Assembly (NCBI RefSeq): GCF_022843985.1
Contig: NZ_JALHMP010000001.1
Coordinates: 186,001-250,000, forward strand
From: Phreatobacter sp.
GTDB taxonomy: Bacteria > Pseudomonadota > Alphaproteobacteria > Rhizobiales > Phreatobacteraceae
Length of the DNA stretch: 64,000 nt
Direction of reading: 5' to 3'
Shown here: in pieces, positions 13,559 through 22,861 of the stretch
Layout: every line of letters begins with the position of its first letter
Position numbering within the stretch: position 1 is the stretch's first letter
The notes under the pieces: generated by a model
Database searches by the model: none
The model's input: only the letters and a program-made list of their open reading frames with translations
Told to the model about the DNA's origin: nothing
Program-made: the position numbers and the translations under genes

Positions 13559-14923
13559 ATGACCCTGCAATATGTGACGGGCTTCGTGCCCACCGACGGC
13601 CGCGGCGGCGGCACGCTCCAGTACATGTCGGGATTCGGCAATTCGTTCGAGACCGAGGCCCTGCCCGGCGCCCTGCCGATCGGGCGGAACTCGCCACAGA
13701 AGTGCAATTACGGCCTCTATGCCGAACAGCTCTCCGGCTCGCCGTTCACGGCGCCGCAGGCCACCAACCAGCGCTCGTGGCTCTACCGCATCCACCCCTC
13801 GGTGAAACATTCGGGACGCTACCGGAAGGTCGACAGGGGCCTGCTGCGCACCGCGCCGGAGGCCCGCGGCGAGAGCGACCTGCCGATCAACCAGTTGCGC
13901 TGGGACCCGACCCCGATCCCCGCCGAACCCGTGACCTTCGTCAACGGCCTGTGGACGGTGACAACGGCGGGCGATTCCGACACGCAGGTCGGCATGGCGG
14001 CCCATGTGCTGGTCATCAACCGCTCGATGACCAACGAGTACATGTTCAACGCCGACGGCGAGTTCCTCGTTGTCGCCCAGGAGAACCGGCTGCGCTTCCG
14101 CACGGAGTTCGGTGTCATCGAGATCGAGCCGGGCGAGATCTGCATCATCCCGCGCGGCGTCGTGTTCAAGGTCGAGCTCGTCGACGGCCCGGCCCGGGCC
14201 TATGTCTGCGAGAATTATGGCGGCGCCTTCACGGTGCCCGACCGCGGGCCGATCGGCGCCAATTGCCTCGCCAATTCCCGCGACTTCCTCACCCCGGTCG
14301 CCGCCTACGAAGACCGCGAGGAGCCATCGACCCTCTATGCCAAATGGGGCGGCGAGCTCTATGCCGCGTCCATTGGCCAGTCGCCGCTCGACGTCGTCGC
14401 CTGGCACGGCAACTACTATCCCTACAAATATGACCTGCGGCATTTCTCGCCGGTCGGGCCGATCCTGTTCGACCATGCCGACCCGTCGATCTTCACGGTG
14501 ATGACGGCGCCCTCGGAGACGCCGGGCACGGCGAATATCGACTTCGTCATCTTCCCCGAGCGCTGGATGGTCGGCGAGAACACGTTCCGCCCGCCCTGGT
14601 ATCACCGCAACCTGATGAGCGAGTTCATGGGGCTCATCTACGGCGTCTACGACGCCAAGCCGGAGGGCTTCGTGCCCGGCGGCATGAGCCTGCACAATTG
14701 CATGCTGCCGCATGGTCCGGACACGCCCGCCTTCGAACATGCGAGCAATGCCGAGCTCAAGCCGACCAAGCTCACGGGCACCATGGCCTTCATGTTCGAG
14801 ACACGCTTCCCGCAGCGGGTGACGCGCTGGGCGAGCGAATTGTCGACGCTGCAGCCGAACTACACGGACTGCTGGAAGGACCTGAAGAAGCACTTCGACC
14901 CGACCCGCAAGGAGCCGAAGTGA
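13559..14923 (+). CDS. hmgA: Homogentisate 1,2-dioxygenase
   Basis: This encodes the Fe(II) enzyme that opens the homogentisate ring to maleylacetoacetate in tyrosine/phenylalanine degradation, 454 residues, full length. The family core is obvious ([29 protein letters not shown]). The iron ligands can be placed at H349, E355 and H385 ([17 protein letters not shown]), with the 6- and 30-residue spacing known from the human enzyme. A GGAGG ribosome site precedes the ATG. The partner genes (hpd, maiA, fahA) are not in the window. Confidence 0.96.
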   Translation: MTLQYVTGFVPTDGRGGGTLQYMSGFGNSFETEALPGALPIGRNSPQKCNYGLYAEQLSGSPFTAPQATNQRSWLYRIHPSVKHSGRYRKVDRGLLRTAPEARGESDLPINQLRWDPTPIPAEPVTFVNGLWTVTTAGDSDTQVGMAAHVLVINRSMTNEYMFNADGEFLVVAQENRLRFRTEFGVIEIEPGEICIIPRGVVFKVELVDGPARAYVCENYGGAFTVPDRGPIGANCLANSRDFLTPVAAYEDREEPSTLYAKWGGELYAASIGQSPLDVVAWHGNYYPYKYDLRHFSPVGPILFDHADPSIFTVMTAPSETPGTANIDFVIFPERWMVGENTFRPPWYHRNLMSEFMGLIYGVYDAKPEGFVPGGMSLHNCMLPHGPDTPAFEHASNAELKPTKLTGTMAFMFETRFPQRVTRWASELSTLQPNYTDCWKDLKKHFDPTRKEPK

Positions 14924-14955
14924 CGCGCCGGTGACGATCGGCCGTGGGACTGCAC

Positions 14956-14984
14956 GCCATGCCCGGGATACGCCCGGACATGGC
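14956..14984. repeat. REP-like intergenic palindrome
   Basis: GCCATG/CATGGC arms flank an inner CCGGG/CCCGG stem with a 5-base loop. It lies between the convergent hmgA and DUF2848 genes. Its CATG-CCCGG core matches the longer palindrome at 44759-44786, so the two look like members of one repeat family. It may also act as a bidirectional terminator stem. Confidence 0.5.
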
Positions 14985-15007
14985 GGATCAGGCCGCGGCC
15001 CTTCCCC

Positions 15008-15688
15008 TCAGCTGACGACGGGCAGGTCGACGATGTCATAGGCATGGGCGATGGTGCGCTTGAGGACGGGATCGATCAGTTCCATCTCGAAGCGCGCCGC
15101 CGGGCGGATGCCGCCGATGGCCCCCAGCGTGCCGCCGAACATCAGGGTGGCGGGCAGCAGCGTGTCCCGGCCGGTCCATTTGCCGATCAGGTCGGCGGGC
15201 GGACGCAGCTGGGCGAGCCGGCCTTCCTGGTAGAGCACGCGCTCGCCGCCGATCACCGCATGGGCACGCAGCAACAGATCGTCCCAGTGCGGCGCGACCT
15301 CCTCGTATTTCCACAGGATGGTGCCGACCGGCTTGGCGCACATCTGCTTCGACAGGGCGATGCCGTAGGTCTCCGCCTTGCGATCGGTATGGTCCGAGCC
15401 GACCGTCACCCAGAGCCCGTCGGCCAGCGACAGGATGACCGGCTCGATCTCGCCGGAGGAATCCGGCCCCAGCACCTCGACGCGCCGGCTCTGCGTCACC
15501 AGTGCTGCGGCACCCCGGTAGAAGACCGGCACGGACGAGGGCGGCGGCACGCCGATGGCGGCGAGTTCGTGGATGTGGTGCTGGATCGCCGCCTCGTCGC
15601 GTCCGGCCCAGCCGGCGACGACCAGCGTCTCGAGTTCGATGGAGATGCGGTCTGAGCGGCCGGCGGCATGGCGGGTGAAGGTCAGCAT
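15008..15688 (-). CDS. DUF2848 domain-containing protein
   Basis: This encodes a 226-residue cytoplasmic protein of the DUF2848 family, function unknown. The N-terminal part (IELETLVVAGWAGRDEAAIQHHIHELA, VPVFYRGAAALVT) and the later VTVGSDHTDRKAETYGIALSKQ and LMFGGTLGAIGGIRPAARFEMEL stretches are the family's conserved blocks. The fold resembles fumarylacetoacetate-hydrolase-like enzymes, but that is inference. The start at 15688 (MLTFTRH) is chosen because the open upstream part is not protein-like. It converges on hmgA; 192 bases and a divergent promoter region separate it from the cupin gene. Confidence 0.75.
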   Translation of the reverse strand: MLTFTRHAAGRSDRISIELETLVVAGWAGRDEAAIQHHIHELAAIGVPPPSSVPVFYRGAAALVTQSRRVEVLGPDSSGEIEPVILSLADGLWVTVGSDHTDRKAETYGIALSKQMCAKPVGTILWKYEEVAPHWDDLLLRAHAVIGGERVLYQEGRLAQLRPPADLIGKWTGRDTLLPATLMFGGTLGAIGGIRPAARFEMELIDPVLKRTIAHAYDIVDLPVVS

Positions 15689-15880
15689 GGCGGGAGATGT
15701 CCTCGAACGGGCGTCAACGACCGATAGCGCGAGACGGGCCGCGCCGCCATGCCTCCCCACGCGCTGCGCCCGTCGCAGGACTGCAAGGCAGGCCCGCTAA
15801 GCTTAACGACGGGCGGCGGTTGCCGTCGCCGGGGTCATGCGGTTTGATCCGCGCCGACGTCTTTCAGAAGGGACACGACA

Positions 15881-16336
15881 ATGCAGCCGATGAGCGCCGG
15901 CATCACCAAGGCCGGAACCGGGATGGACGGGATCGTCTGGAACATTCTCGGCCAGACCTACGTGCCCAAGCAGGTCAGCGAGACCTCGATGTCCTGGCAT
16001 GCCACCTTCCCGCCCGGCACCTTCGTGCCGCCGCACATCCATCCGACCCAGGACGAGTTCATCTACATGCTCGAGGGTCGCTTCGATCTCGTGCTGGAAG
16101 GAAAGGAATTCGTCGCGACCACCGGCGATCTCATCCGGCTGCCCATGGGCCTCGCCCACGGGATCTTCAACAAGACCGACCAGCCGGTGAAGTGCTTCTT
16201 CTGGGTCGCGCCGACGCGCAAGCTCTACGATCTGTTCTGGGGCATCCATTCCATGCCCGAGCAGAATCCGGACGCCGTGGTGGCGCTCTCCGCCAAGCAC
16301 GAGGTGGTGTTCCTGCCGCCGCCGCCCGGCGCCTGA
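15881..16336 (+). CDS. Cupin domain-containing protein
   Basis: This encodes a 151-residue single-domain cupin. Motif 1 (PPHIHPTQDEFIYMLEG) carries the metal-binding HxH-x4-E pattern and motif 2 (GDLIRLPMGLAHGIFN) the closing histidine, so a metal site is probably intact. An AGAAGGG ribosome site precedes the ATG. Its stop codon directly abuts the stop of the convergent EamA gene (TGATCA at 16334-16339), leaving no intergenic base. Substrate unknown; small cupins of this type may be isomerases, dioxygenases or sensors. Confidence 0.8.
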   Translation: MQPMSAGITKAGTGMDGIVWNILGQTYVPKQVSETSMSWHATFPPGTFVPPHIHPTQDEFIYMLEGRFDLVLEGKEFVATTGDLIRLPMGLAHGIFNKTDQPVKCFFWVAPTRKLYDLFWGIHSMPEQNPDAVVALSAKHEVVFLPPPPGA

Positions 16337-17239
16337 TCAGGCGCGCTGCGCCCGCGCCTGCGCATAGGTGACGAGGGCGACACCGGCGACGACCACGACC
16401 GCGCCCGCCCATGTGGCGGGCGCATAGCTTTCGCCGAGGATGAATGTGCCGGCGACAAGCCCCACCGCCGCGGCTGCATAGCCGACCTGGCTGAGATAGA
16501 CCGGCCCGCCGACCTGCTGCAGGCGGAAGAACATGGCGAGGTTGGCGCCCGTCGCCACCACCTGCGCGGCGATCAGCGCCGGCACGGCGAAGACCCCGCC
16601 GATTCCGGCCAGCCCCTCTCCGCTGGCGAAGACCGCCGCCAGAAGCACCCCGGTCGCGACGATGTTGATGGCCGAGGCCAGCGCCAGGGGATCGGCACCT
16701 TCGGGCCAGTTGTGCGACCGGTAGACATTGCCGGAGGCGAGGCAGACGGGGATGCAGAGGCCGAGCAGGACCCAGAGCAACGAGGCGTCTGCGCCGCCGC
16801 CATCGCCGCGGGAGGCGATGATGACCAGGACGCCGGCGAGGCCGACGGCAATGCCGACGACGCCGAGCAGGCCGGGCCGGCGCCGGGCGACGAGCGAGGC
16901 GACGGTCAGCGTCAGGATCGGCGACAGGGCGAACATGACGCCGGTCAGGCCGGCGCCGATCCTGGGGATCACCACGAAGACGACGAGATTGGGGACGACG
17001 AAGGAAACGAGCGCGGCGACGAGGTAATAGACCCGGTGGCGGGTCGAGGGCGGCCGGCCGGCCAGGACGGCGCCGATGGTGAGCAGGATGCTGGCCCCGA
17101 AGGTCGATACGAAGACCCAGGAGGCGGGCTGGACGCCCGCGGCCGCCGCCAGCTTCTGCAGGGGGAAGGTCGCGCCGAGACAGAGACCGCAGCCGAGAAG
17201 CAGGAGTGCGGCCTCGCGCATGCGGGCATTGGCGATCAT
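16337..17239 (-). CDS. EamA/DMT-family transporter
   Basis: This encodes a 300-residue membrane protein with ten predicted helices arranged as two EamA repeats (about residues 5-140 and 150-290). The second ends in YLSQVGYAAAAVGLVAGTFILGESYAPATWAG, the usual EamA signature region. The start at 17239 is preferred; a second ATG lies six codons in. It follows the flavin monooxygenase gene on the same strand with a 47-base gap, so the two may form an operon, the monooxygenase upstream. Likely an exporter of small metabolites; substrate unknown. Confidence 0.82.
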   Translation of the reverse strand: MIANARMREAALLLLGCGLCLGATFPLQKLAAAAGVQPASWVFVSTFGASILLTIGAVLAGRPPSTRHRVYYLVAALVSFVVPNLVVFVVIPRIGAGLTGVMFALSPILTLTVASLVARRRPGLLGVVGIAVGLAGVLVIIASRGDGGGADASLLWVLLGLCIPVCLASGNVYRSHNWPEGADPLALASAINIVATGVLLAAVFASGEGLAGIGGVFAVPALIAAQVVATGANLAMFFRLQQVGGPVYLSQVGYAAAAVGLVAGTFILGESYAPATWAGAVVVVAGVALVTYAQARAQRA

Positions 17240-17286
17240 GCAGGGTCCGTCCGGGAGCACGGCGCCCCCGACACTATCGCGGAATG

Positions 17287-18534
17287 TCAGGCCGCCTTGC
17301 GGTTGACCTTGTCCTGCGAGAAGCCAGCCGTCGAGGCATAGCCGCGCACGATGGCCTTGCGCTCCTCGAAGGACAGGACCGTCTCGATGTCGGTGAAGCC
17401 ATCGGGCGCCCGCTCCTCGACCGCATCGATGACGCCCTCGGGGCCGCCCTTGCGGTTCATGCGGACGATCTCGGCGGTCGGGGGCAGGCGCGCGCACTCA
17501 TAGGCCCAGAGCGCCTGGACGGGATGCTCGGCCGCGACCAGGAGGTCGGCGAGGCAGCGGGCATCGAGGATGGCCTGCGAGGCGCCGTTGGAGCCGACGG
17601 GATACATGGGGTGGGCGGCATCGCCGAGCAGCGTGACGCGGCCATGGCTCCAGCGCGGCAGCGCATCGCGGTCGCACATGGGATATTCCCAGAATTCCGG
17701 CGTCGCCTCGATCATGCGCTGCGCGTCGAGATAGGGCAGCGAGAAGCGCTTGAGATAGGGCATGATGTCCTCAAACCGGCCAGGACGCGACCAGTCCTCG
17801 CGGCGCGGCGGCGTCGCGTTGTTCTCGCCGATCTTGGCGGCGATAGCCCAGTTGGTCAGCTTTCGACCGGGCGCGAGGCCCTCGGCGATCGGATAGATCA
17901 CCAGCTTGGCGCTCATGCCGCCGGCGATCACCATGGAACGGCCGGTGAGGAAGTCCGGCCAGTCCAGCGCGCCGCGCCAGAGCATGATGCCGTTCCACGC
18001 CGGCGGGCCTTCGTTGGGGAAGAGCGAGCGGCGCACGGTGGAATGGATGCCGTCGGCGCCGATCAGCACGTCGCCATGCGCCGTGCGGACATGGCGGCCA
18101 TCGCGGTCGAAGAACCAGGCGGTGACGCCGCTGTCGTCCTGTTTCCAGGCGCCGAGGCGGTGGCCAGTGAAGATGCGGCTCTCGCCGAGCCGCGCCCGGA
18201 CCGCCTGGTAGATGACGGTCTGCAGGCGGCCGCGGTGGATGGAGAATTGCGGCACGTCGAAGCCGGCCTCGATCCCGCGCGGCTCGCGCCAGATCTCCTG
18301 GCCGAAGCGGTTGGTATAGATCAGCTCGTGGGTGCGGATGGCGACGTCGTCAAGGCGCGGCAGCAGGCCGAGCCCGGCCAGTTCCTTGATCGCGTGGGGC
18401 AGCGTGTTGATGCCGACGCCGAGCTCGCGGACCTCGGGCGCCTGTTCATAGACCTCGCAGCCGATGCCGCGCGCGGCGAGCATGAGGGCGGTGGTCAGTC
18501 CCCCGACACCGCCGCCGACAATGATGGCCTTCAT
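17287..18534 (-). CDS. FAD-dependent monooxygenase (PhzS/salicylate-hydroxylase type)
   Basis: This encodes a 415-residue class A flavoprotein hydroxylase. The N-terminal dinucleotide fold has GGGVGG (residues 7-12) and ends in E29. The DG motif GADGIHSTVR and the flavin-closing GD motif VTLLGDAAHPMYPVGSNGASQAI are intact, so it should be an active NAD(P)H hydroxylase. Substrate is unknown; related proteins hydroxylate aromatic or heteroaromatic acids. A GGAG ribosome site precedes the ATG. It is divergent from the membrane protein at 18722 and upstream of an EamA carrier. Confidence 0.85.
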   Translation of the reverse strand: MKAIIVGGGVGGLTTALMLAARGIGCEVYEQAPEVRELGVGINTLPHAIKELAGLGLLPRLDDVAIRTHELIYTNRFGQEIWREPRGIEAGFDVPQFSIHRGRLQTVIYQAVRARLGESRIFTGHRLGAWKQDDSGVTAWFFDRDGRHVRTAHGDVLIGADGIHSTVRRSLFPNEGPPAWNGIMLWRGALDWPDFLTGRSMVIAGGMSAKLVIYPIAEGLAPGRKLTNWAIAAKIGENNATPPRREDWSRPGRFEDIMPYLKRFSLPYLDAQRMIEATPEFWEYPMCDRDALPRWSHGRVTLLGDAAHPMYPVGSNGASQAILDARCLADLLVAAEHPVQALWAYECARLPPTAEIVRMNRKGGPEGVIDAVEERAPDGFTDIETVLSFEERKAIVRGYASTAGFSQDKVNRKAA

Positions 18535-18721
18535 GGAACACTCCCCGACGCGAAGGCGAAAAGACGAGCCGGGATCATGGCTTGGGCCGGTCGGAGAGGC
18601 AAGGCCAGCGGCGCTTCCCGCCCCGTTGCGGCGGCCCTGCGGCGATGCGACCTCGCGGTAAGGTTACGCCGATGGCGCCGGCCGTCTTCCGCGGCGTCCC
18701 GGCCCCGTGTAGAGACGCCGC

Positions 18722-19357
18722 ATGACACGTTCTCACGCTCTGCCCGACGACCCGGCCCTGTGGCGCGACCACGAGGGGCGGCCGACCTTCCGCCATCGCC
18801 CGAAGCTGATCGCTCCCGAGATCCAGGTCACCATTGAGGACCGGGATCTCGCCTGGTCGGACGGGCGCCTGATCGGCCGGCTGCCGCTGCACCAGATCGA
18901 GAGCGTGCGCCTCGTCTTCCGCCCTGCCAATCTCTACACCCGGCGCTACCGGGTCGAGGTCCGCCAGCGCATGGGCAAGAAGATCTGGTTCTCCAACATT
19001 TCCTGGCGCGGCATGGTCGAGATCGAGGCCCATGACGCGGCCTTCGCCGCCTTCGTGCGGGCGCTCTGTGCCAGGATCGGCCAGACCTCGCCGAACGCCC
19101 GTTTCATCGCCGGCGAGCCGGCCTGGCGCTACGCGGTCATTGTGGCGATGACCGGCGGTCTCGCCCTGTCGCTCGCCTATCTGGCGGTCCAGGCCATCAG
19201 CGCCGTCAACTGGGGGCTGATGGGCCTCGTCGTCTTCATCGGCGGCTACACGATCTGGCAGATGTCACTGTGGCTGACCAAGAACCGGCCCGCCAGTTTC
19301 GACCCGCTGGACCCTCCGGCCATCCTGCTGCCCGAGGTCAGTCCGCCTCGGGCCTGA
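18722..19357 (+). CDS. Uncharacterised membrane protein with two C-terminal spans
   Basis: I do not recognise a named family. The 211-residue product has a soluble N-terminal half rich in beta-strand pattern (IAPEIQVTIEDRDLAWSDGRL, SVRLVFRPANLYTRRYRVEV), which could be a PH-like fold. It is followed by two hydrophobic segments (about residues 136-160 and 165-185) and a short tail. The stop overlaps the convergent UspA gene by 20 bases. A role at the membrane surface is the most that can be said. Confidence 0.75.
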   Translation: MTRSHALPDDPALWRDHEGRPTFRHRPKLIAPEIQVTIEDRDLAWSDGRLIGRLPLHQIESVRLVFRPANLYTRRYRVEVRQRMGKKIWFSNISWRGMVEIEAHDAAFAAFVRALCARIGQTSPNARFIAGEPAWRYAVIVAMTGGLALSLAYLAVQAISAVNWGLMGLVVFIGGYTIWQMSLWLTKNRPASFDPLDPPAILLPEVSPPRA

Positions 19358-19772
19358 GGGCCATGACCGAGCAGGTCGCATGGCGGACCACATGGGCGGC
19401 GTTGGAGCCGAGCAAGTAGGTCGCCAGACGTGGCTTGTGCGACGCCATGACGATGAGATCGGCATGGCAGGCCTGCGCCTCTTCCAGGATCTCGTGATAG
19501 GGCCGGCCGATGCGGACCCGCGTCTTGACGCGCTCCTGTGGCAGGCCGGACTTGGCGGCGATGCTGTCCAGGGTGGCGCGGGTCTCGGCCATCTGCGTCT
19601 TGTGGAAGTCGGCGGGCAGGTATTCCGCCGCCATGGCCGGCATATCGGGGACCACGGCCAGCAGGGTGATCGCGGCTTCGCCGGCCTCAGCCAGCAGCTT
19701 CGCGACTGCGAGGGCCTTCTGTTCGAGGCCAGGCTCGGTGGGGTCGATGGGGCAGAGAATGGATCGGAACAT
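19338..19772 (-). CDS. Universal stress protein (UspA family)
   Basis: This encodes a 144-residue single UspA domain: MFRSILCPIDPTEPG at the N-terminus, DLIVMASHKP near the end, and the phosphate-binding tail YLLGSNAAHVVRHATCSVMALR. The GS of the nucleotide-binding G-2x-G-9x-G(S/T) motif is present. The first glycines are replaced by SHKPR, as in the UspF-like subgroup, so ATP binding is likely but not certain. Its 3' end overlaps the convergent membrane-protein gene. Confidence 0.88.
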   Translation of the reverse strand: MFRSILCPIDPTEPGLEQKALAVAKLLAEAGEAAITLLAVVPDMPAMAAEYLPADFHKTQMAETRATLDSIAAKSGLPQERVKTRVRIGRPYHEILEEAQACHADLIVMASHKPRLATYLLGSNAAHVVRHATCSVMALRPEAD

Positions 19773-19835
19773 GGCGGTTCTCCCGTGCTGCCCCGTGACA
19801 TTGCCCGTAAAGACCTTCGCGCTCCTTGATGCCGG

Positions 19836-20843
19836 TCAAGCCGGGTCCTGCGCCGCACCGCGCAGGGTAAGGGCGTCGCCGACGAGGTCGCGCACGTCCG
19901 GGCGCGGTGCGGCGATATAGGGCAGCGGCCGCGATACCGCGATGGCAGTGATGCCGAGGCGTGCGGTCAGAAGCCCGTTCAGCACCCCCTCCCCCAGCTT
20001 GGCCGAAAGCTTCGCCGCGAGGCCATGGCCGACGATCTGGTCCAGGACCGTGTCGCCGGCTGCCATGCCACCTGTGACAGCCATGTGGGCCAGGACCTGG
20101 CGGACCAGCTTGACCATGCCGAACGTGCCGGGCCGGCCACCATAGACCTCGGCGATCCGCCGGATCAGCCGCACCGCCGTAGCGAAGACCATGGCGAGAT
20201 CGACCGCCGCCCGCGGACTGACCGCGGTGACAACGGAAACCCTGCGGGCTGCCTCGGCAACAAGCCGCGTCGCCTCGCGGTCGAGCGGCTCAAGAAGCTC
20301 GCGCTCGACGATGCGCAGGCGCTGGGCGCCATCGACGATGCCCTCCGCGAAAGCCGCCTGAACGGCAGTCCGGCCGCGTGCCGTGCGGGCATTGCCGGAC
20401 ATGGCGGCGAGGAGATCCGCGGCGACGCGGGCGGCGGCGCGGTCGTCCTTGTCGCGCAGCGCCTGCGCCGCACTTTCGCGCAGGCTGTCGAGCCGGGCAA
20501 GGCTGCGCAGGGCGACGATCTCGCGCAACAGCAGGGCGAGTCCGCCCGTGAGGAACAACGCCAGCGCGGCGATCCCGGCCCAGCCGAGCCAGGCGGCGCG
20601 GGTGAAGAGGTCATCGATGAGGGAGGAGACCGCGATGCCGAAGGCGAGCGACAGGAGGCCACCGAGACCGGCCCAGAACAGCCGCGTCCACAGGCTCGCC
20701 CGGGCGGGCGGCGGCGCGGCTTCTGCGGCGATCACCGCCTCGGTTCGGCGGTCCTCGACCGGCGCATCGCTCGGCGGCGCGATCTCCACCGCGTCGGAAT
20801 CGAGCCGGAAGACCTGCGGCTTGGAGGTCGGGGCCTTGCTCAT
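19836..20843 (-). CDS. ycjF: YcjF/DUF697 family inner-membrane protein (TIGR01620)
   Basis: This encodes a 335-residue protein with a disordered N-terminus, two membrane spans (about residues 50-75 and 85-110) and a C-terminal DUF697-like region (VSPRAAVDLAMVFATAVRLIRRIAEVYGGRPG, AHMAVTGGMAAGDT). The start codon overlaps the stop of ycjX by four bases, so they are translationally coupled. In E. coli ycjX and ycjF lie in the PspF regulon and respond to membrane stress; a similar envelope role is inference. No psp genes are nearby. Confidence 0.85.
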   Translation of the reverse strand: MSKAPTSKPQVFRLDSDAVEIAPPSDAPVEDRRTEAVIAAEAAPPPARASLWTRLFWAGLGGLLSLAFGIAVSSLIDDLFTRAAWLGWAGIAALALFLTGGLALLLREIVALRSLARLDSLRESAAQALRDKDDRAAARVAADLLAAMSGNARTARGRTAVQAAFAEGIVDGAQRLRIVERELLEPLDREATRLVAEAARRVSVVTAVSPRAAVDLAMVFATAVRLIRRIAEVYGGRPGTFGMVKLVRQVLAHMAVTGGMAAGDTVLDQIVGHGLAAKLSAKLGEGVLNGLLTARLGITAIAVSRPLPYIAAPRPDVRDLVGDALTLRGAAQDPA

Positions 20844-22276
20844 GCCAGGCGGTCTCCGATGAGAAACTCGACCGCCCGGTCGAGGCGGATATGCGGCAGG
20901 GCCTGGGCGGGATCGGCCTTCGGCGGCAGGAAGCGCACGAAGCGGTAATCCTCGCCACGGAAGGCCTCGGGGCCGGCGAAGAGCCCCGCCGGATCGACTG
21001 GCAACTCGCCGGGAAAGACCGCGACCTCACGCAGGCCGTCGAAGGTCTCGCCACCCGCCTGTTCGCTCGGCATCGGCGTTCCGACGATGCAGGCGAGGCT
21101 CCGGCCACGCTGGGTGACCGTCGTCTCGCGTGTCGCGCGCAGCGAGGCGAGCGCGATCGGCTCGACGCGCGCGCCGGCGAATTCGGCGCGGCGGATGGCC
21201 CGGTCGGTCAGGCGCCTGAGCAGCCCCTCGAGACGGTCATGGCTCGTCTGGTGCAGGTGGTCAGCCTTGGTGGCGGCGAAAAGGATGCGGTCGATCCGGC
21301 GCGCCAGCAGCGAGGACAGGATCGAATTGGCGCCGGGACGGAAGGCCGTCAGTACGTCGGCGAGCGCCAGATCGAGGTCGGACAGCGCCGCCGGACCGGC
21401 ATTCAGCGCCGCGAGTGCATCGACCAGCACCACCTGGCGGTCGAGGGTGGCGAAATGATTGGCATAGAAGGGCATCACCACCAGCCGCTTGTAGCTCTCG
21501 AAGCGCTTGTCCATGAGAGCGGCCAGGCTGTCGCCGGCCGGCTCGCGGCCAGCGAGGTCGAGAGGGGCGAAGGTCAGAGCCGGCGAGCCCTCCATCTCTC
21601 CCGGCAGCAGGAAACGCCCCGGCGGCAGGGTGGACAGGGACACCCGTTCGTCCCGGCAGGATTTCAGGTAGCGCGTGAACCGGTCGGCGAGGCGCCGGGC
21701 CTCGGTCTCGTCGGCCTTGCCGAAGGGATCGGTCTCCGCAGTCGCGGCGAGCCATTCCTGCGCCAGGGCCGCGCGCGGCGGCCGCCGCGCCGCCTCGACG
21801 CTGCGCCGCGACCATTCCGCATAGGACTGGGCGAGCAGCGGCAGGTCGAGCAGCCATTCGCCGGGATAGTCGACAATGTCGAGGGTGAGCGTCTTCTCGG
21901 TGCCACGCATGAAACCGGAATTTGACGCGAAATCAATCGCTAACCTGATTTCGCTAATGCGCTTTGTTCCCTCGGGCCACTCCCGCGGACCGGTCAGGGT
22001 CGCCAGATGGTCCTCATAGGGAAAGCGCGGGACGCCGTCATCGGGCTGCGGTTCGAGACGGACGCGGGCGATCCGCCCCTGCGCCTGTGCCTCGAAGACC
22101 GGCCAGCGCGCGGCTGTCAGCAGGCCGTGGACGAGGGCGGTGATGAACACCGTCTTGCCGGAGCGCGACAGGCCGGTGACGCCGAGGCGCAGGGTCGGAT
22201 TGACCCAGTCGGTCGCATAGGCCGCGATGGAGCGCGCCGCGAGCCGCGTCTCGTTGATCCAGCCTGTCCAGACCAT
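20840..22276 (-). CDS. ycjX: YcjX family P-loop NTPase (DUF463)
   Basis: This encodes a 478-residue GTPase-like protein. The Walker A motif GLSRSGKT is at residues 35-42, and DIVDYPGEWLLDLPLL gives the Walker B/G3 region. The family core (FPYEDHLATLTGPREWPEGTKRISEIRLAIDF) and C-terminal CIVGTPMPSE are present. It starts immediately after the stop of the upstream phosphohistidine phosphatase (TAGATG) and overlaps ycjF by four bases, forming a three-gene operon. Function is unproven; it is stress-associated in enterobacteria. Confidence 0.88.
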   Translation of the reverse strand: MVWTGWINETRLAARSIAAYATDWVNPTLRLGVTGLSRSGKTVFITALVHGLLTAARWPVFEAQAQGRIARVRLEPQPDDGVPRFPYEDHLATLTGPREWPEGTKRISEIRLAIDFASNSGFMRGTEKTLTLDIVDYPGEWLLDLPLLAQSYAEWSRRSVEAARRPPRAALAQEWLAATAETDPFGKADETEARRLADRFTRYLKSCRDERVSLSTLPPGRFLLPGEMEGSPALTFAPLDLAGREPAGDSLAALMDKRFESYKRLVVMPFYANHFATLDRQVVLVDALAALNAGPAALSDLDLALADVLTAFRPGANSILSSLLARRIDRILFAATKADHLHQTSHDRLEGLLRRLTDRAIRRAEFAGARVEPIALASLRATRETTVTQRGRSLACIVGTPMPSEQAGGETFDGLREVAVFPGELPVDPAGLFAGPEAFRGEDYRFVRFLPPKADPAQALPHIRLDRAVEFLIGDRLA

Positions 22277-22801
22277 CTATTCGGCCTCGCTGTCGAGGTC
22301 GCGGGGCACCGTGAAGGACACAAGCGTGCCGCAGCGGGGGCCGAGATCGCGCCAGTCGTCGATGGCACAGTCGATCACCGCGAGGCCTCCGGTCGGGAAT
22401 TTGCGCGACAGGCGGCGTCGCTGGTCGGCGGGGCCGTCGGCGACGAGGTCGCCGCACAGGGTCTCGATGCCGGGATTATGACCGACGAGCAGGAGGGTAC
22501 CGACCTCGTCCGGCGTCTCGCGGATGACGTTGGCGAGTTGGTAGGCTGGCGCTTCGTAGATCCGTCTGTCCTGCGCGCCTGGGGGAAGCTGGAGGAAGCC
22601 AGCCCTCGCCAGCGCCCAGGTCTCTACAGTGCGGGCGGCGGGCGAAACGATCACCTGAGCCGGGACGAGCCCGCGATCGACCAGCAGCTGCCCCATCAGC
22701 GGGGCGGCACGACGACCGCGTGCCGCGAGCGGGCGTTCGAAATCGCGCATGCCGTCCGGCCAGTCCGACTTGGTGTGCCTGAACAGGATCAGCCGGCGCA
22801 T
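22277..22801 (-). CDS. SixA-like histidine phosphatase
   Basis: This encodes a 174-residue histidine phosphatase. The RHG-type motif is RHTKSDW at about residues 8-14 (H9 the phosphate acceptor), with R in PAARTVETW and H in LLVGHNPGIETL completing the pocket. The RHTK form is that of SixA, the phosphohistidine phosphatase acting on Hpt proteins. The start at 22801 follows GAGGGGG. It is the first gene of the ycjX-ycjF operon. An Hpt protein gene lies 1.6 kb upstream but on a separate unit; any link is speculation. Confidence 0.85.
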   Translation of the reverse strand: MRRLILFRHTKSDWPDGMRDFERPLAARGRRAAPLMGQLLVDRGLVPAQVIVSPAARTVETWALARAGFLQLPPGAQDRRIYEAPAYQLANVIRETPDEVGTLLLVGHNPGIETLCGDLVADGPADQRRRLSRKFPTGGLAVIDCAIDDWRDLGPRCGTLVSFTVPRDLDSEAE

Positions 22802-22861
22802 CGCATCCCCCTCAACGCCTCCCATGTGCCCCCTCGCCGGTGCAGGGGCAAGGGCTCGCCT

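Noticed and set aside
12545-14893. A 782-codon minus-strand frame across the MFS and hmgA genes
   Set aside because: It spans two certain plus-strand genes and their promoter; it reads as an Arg/His/Gly-rich shadow.
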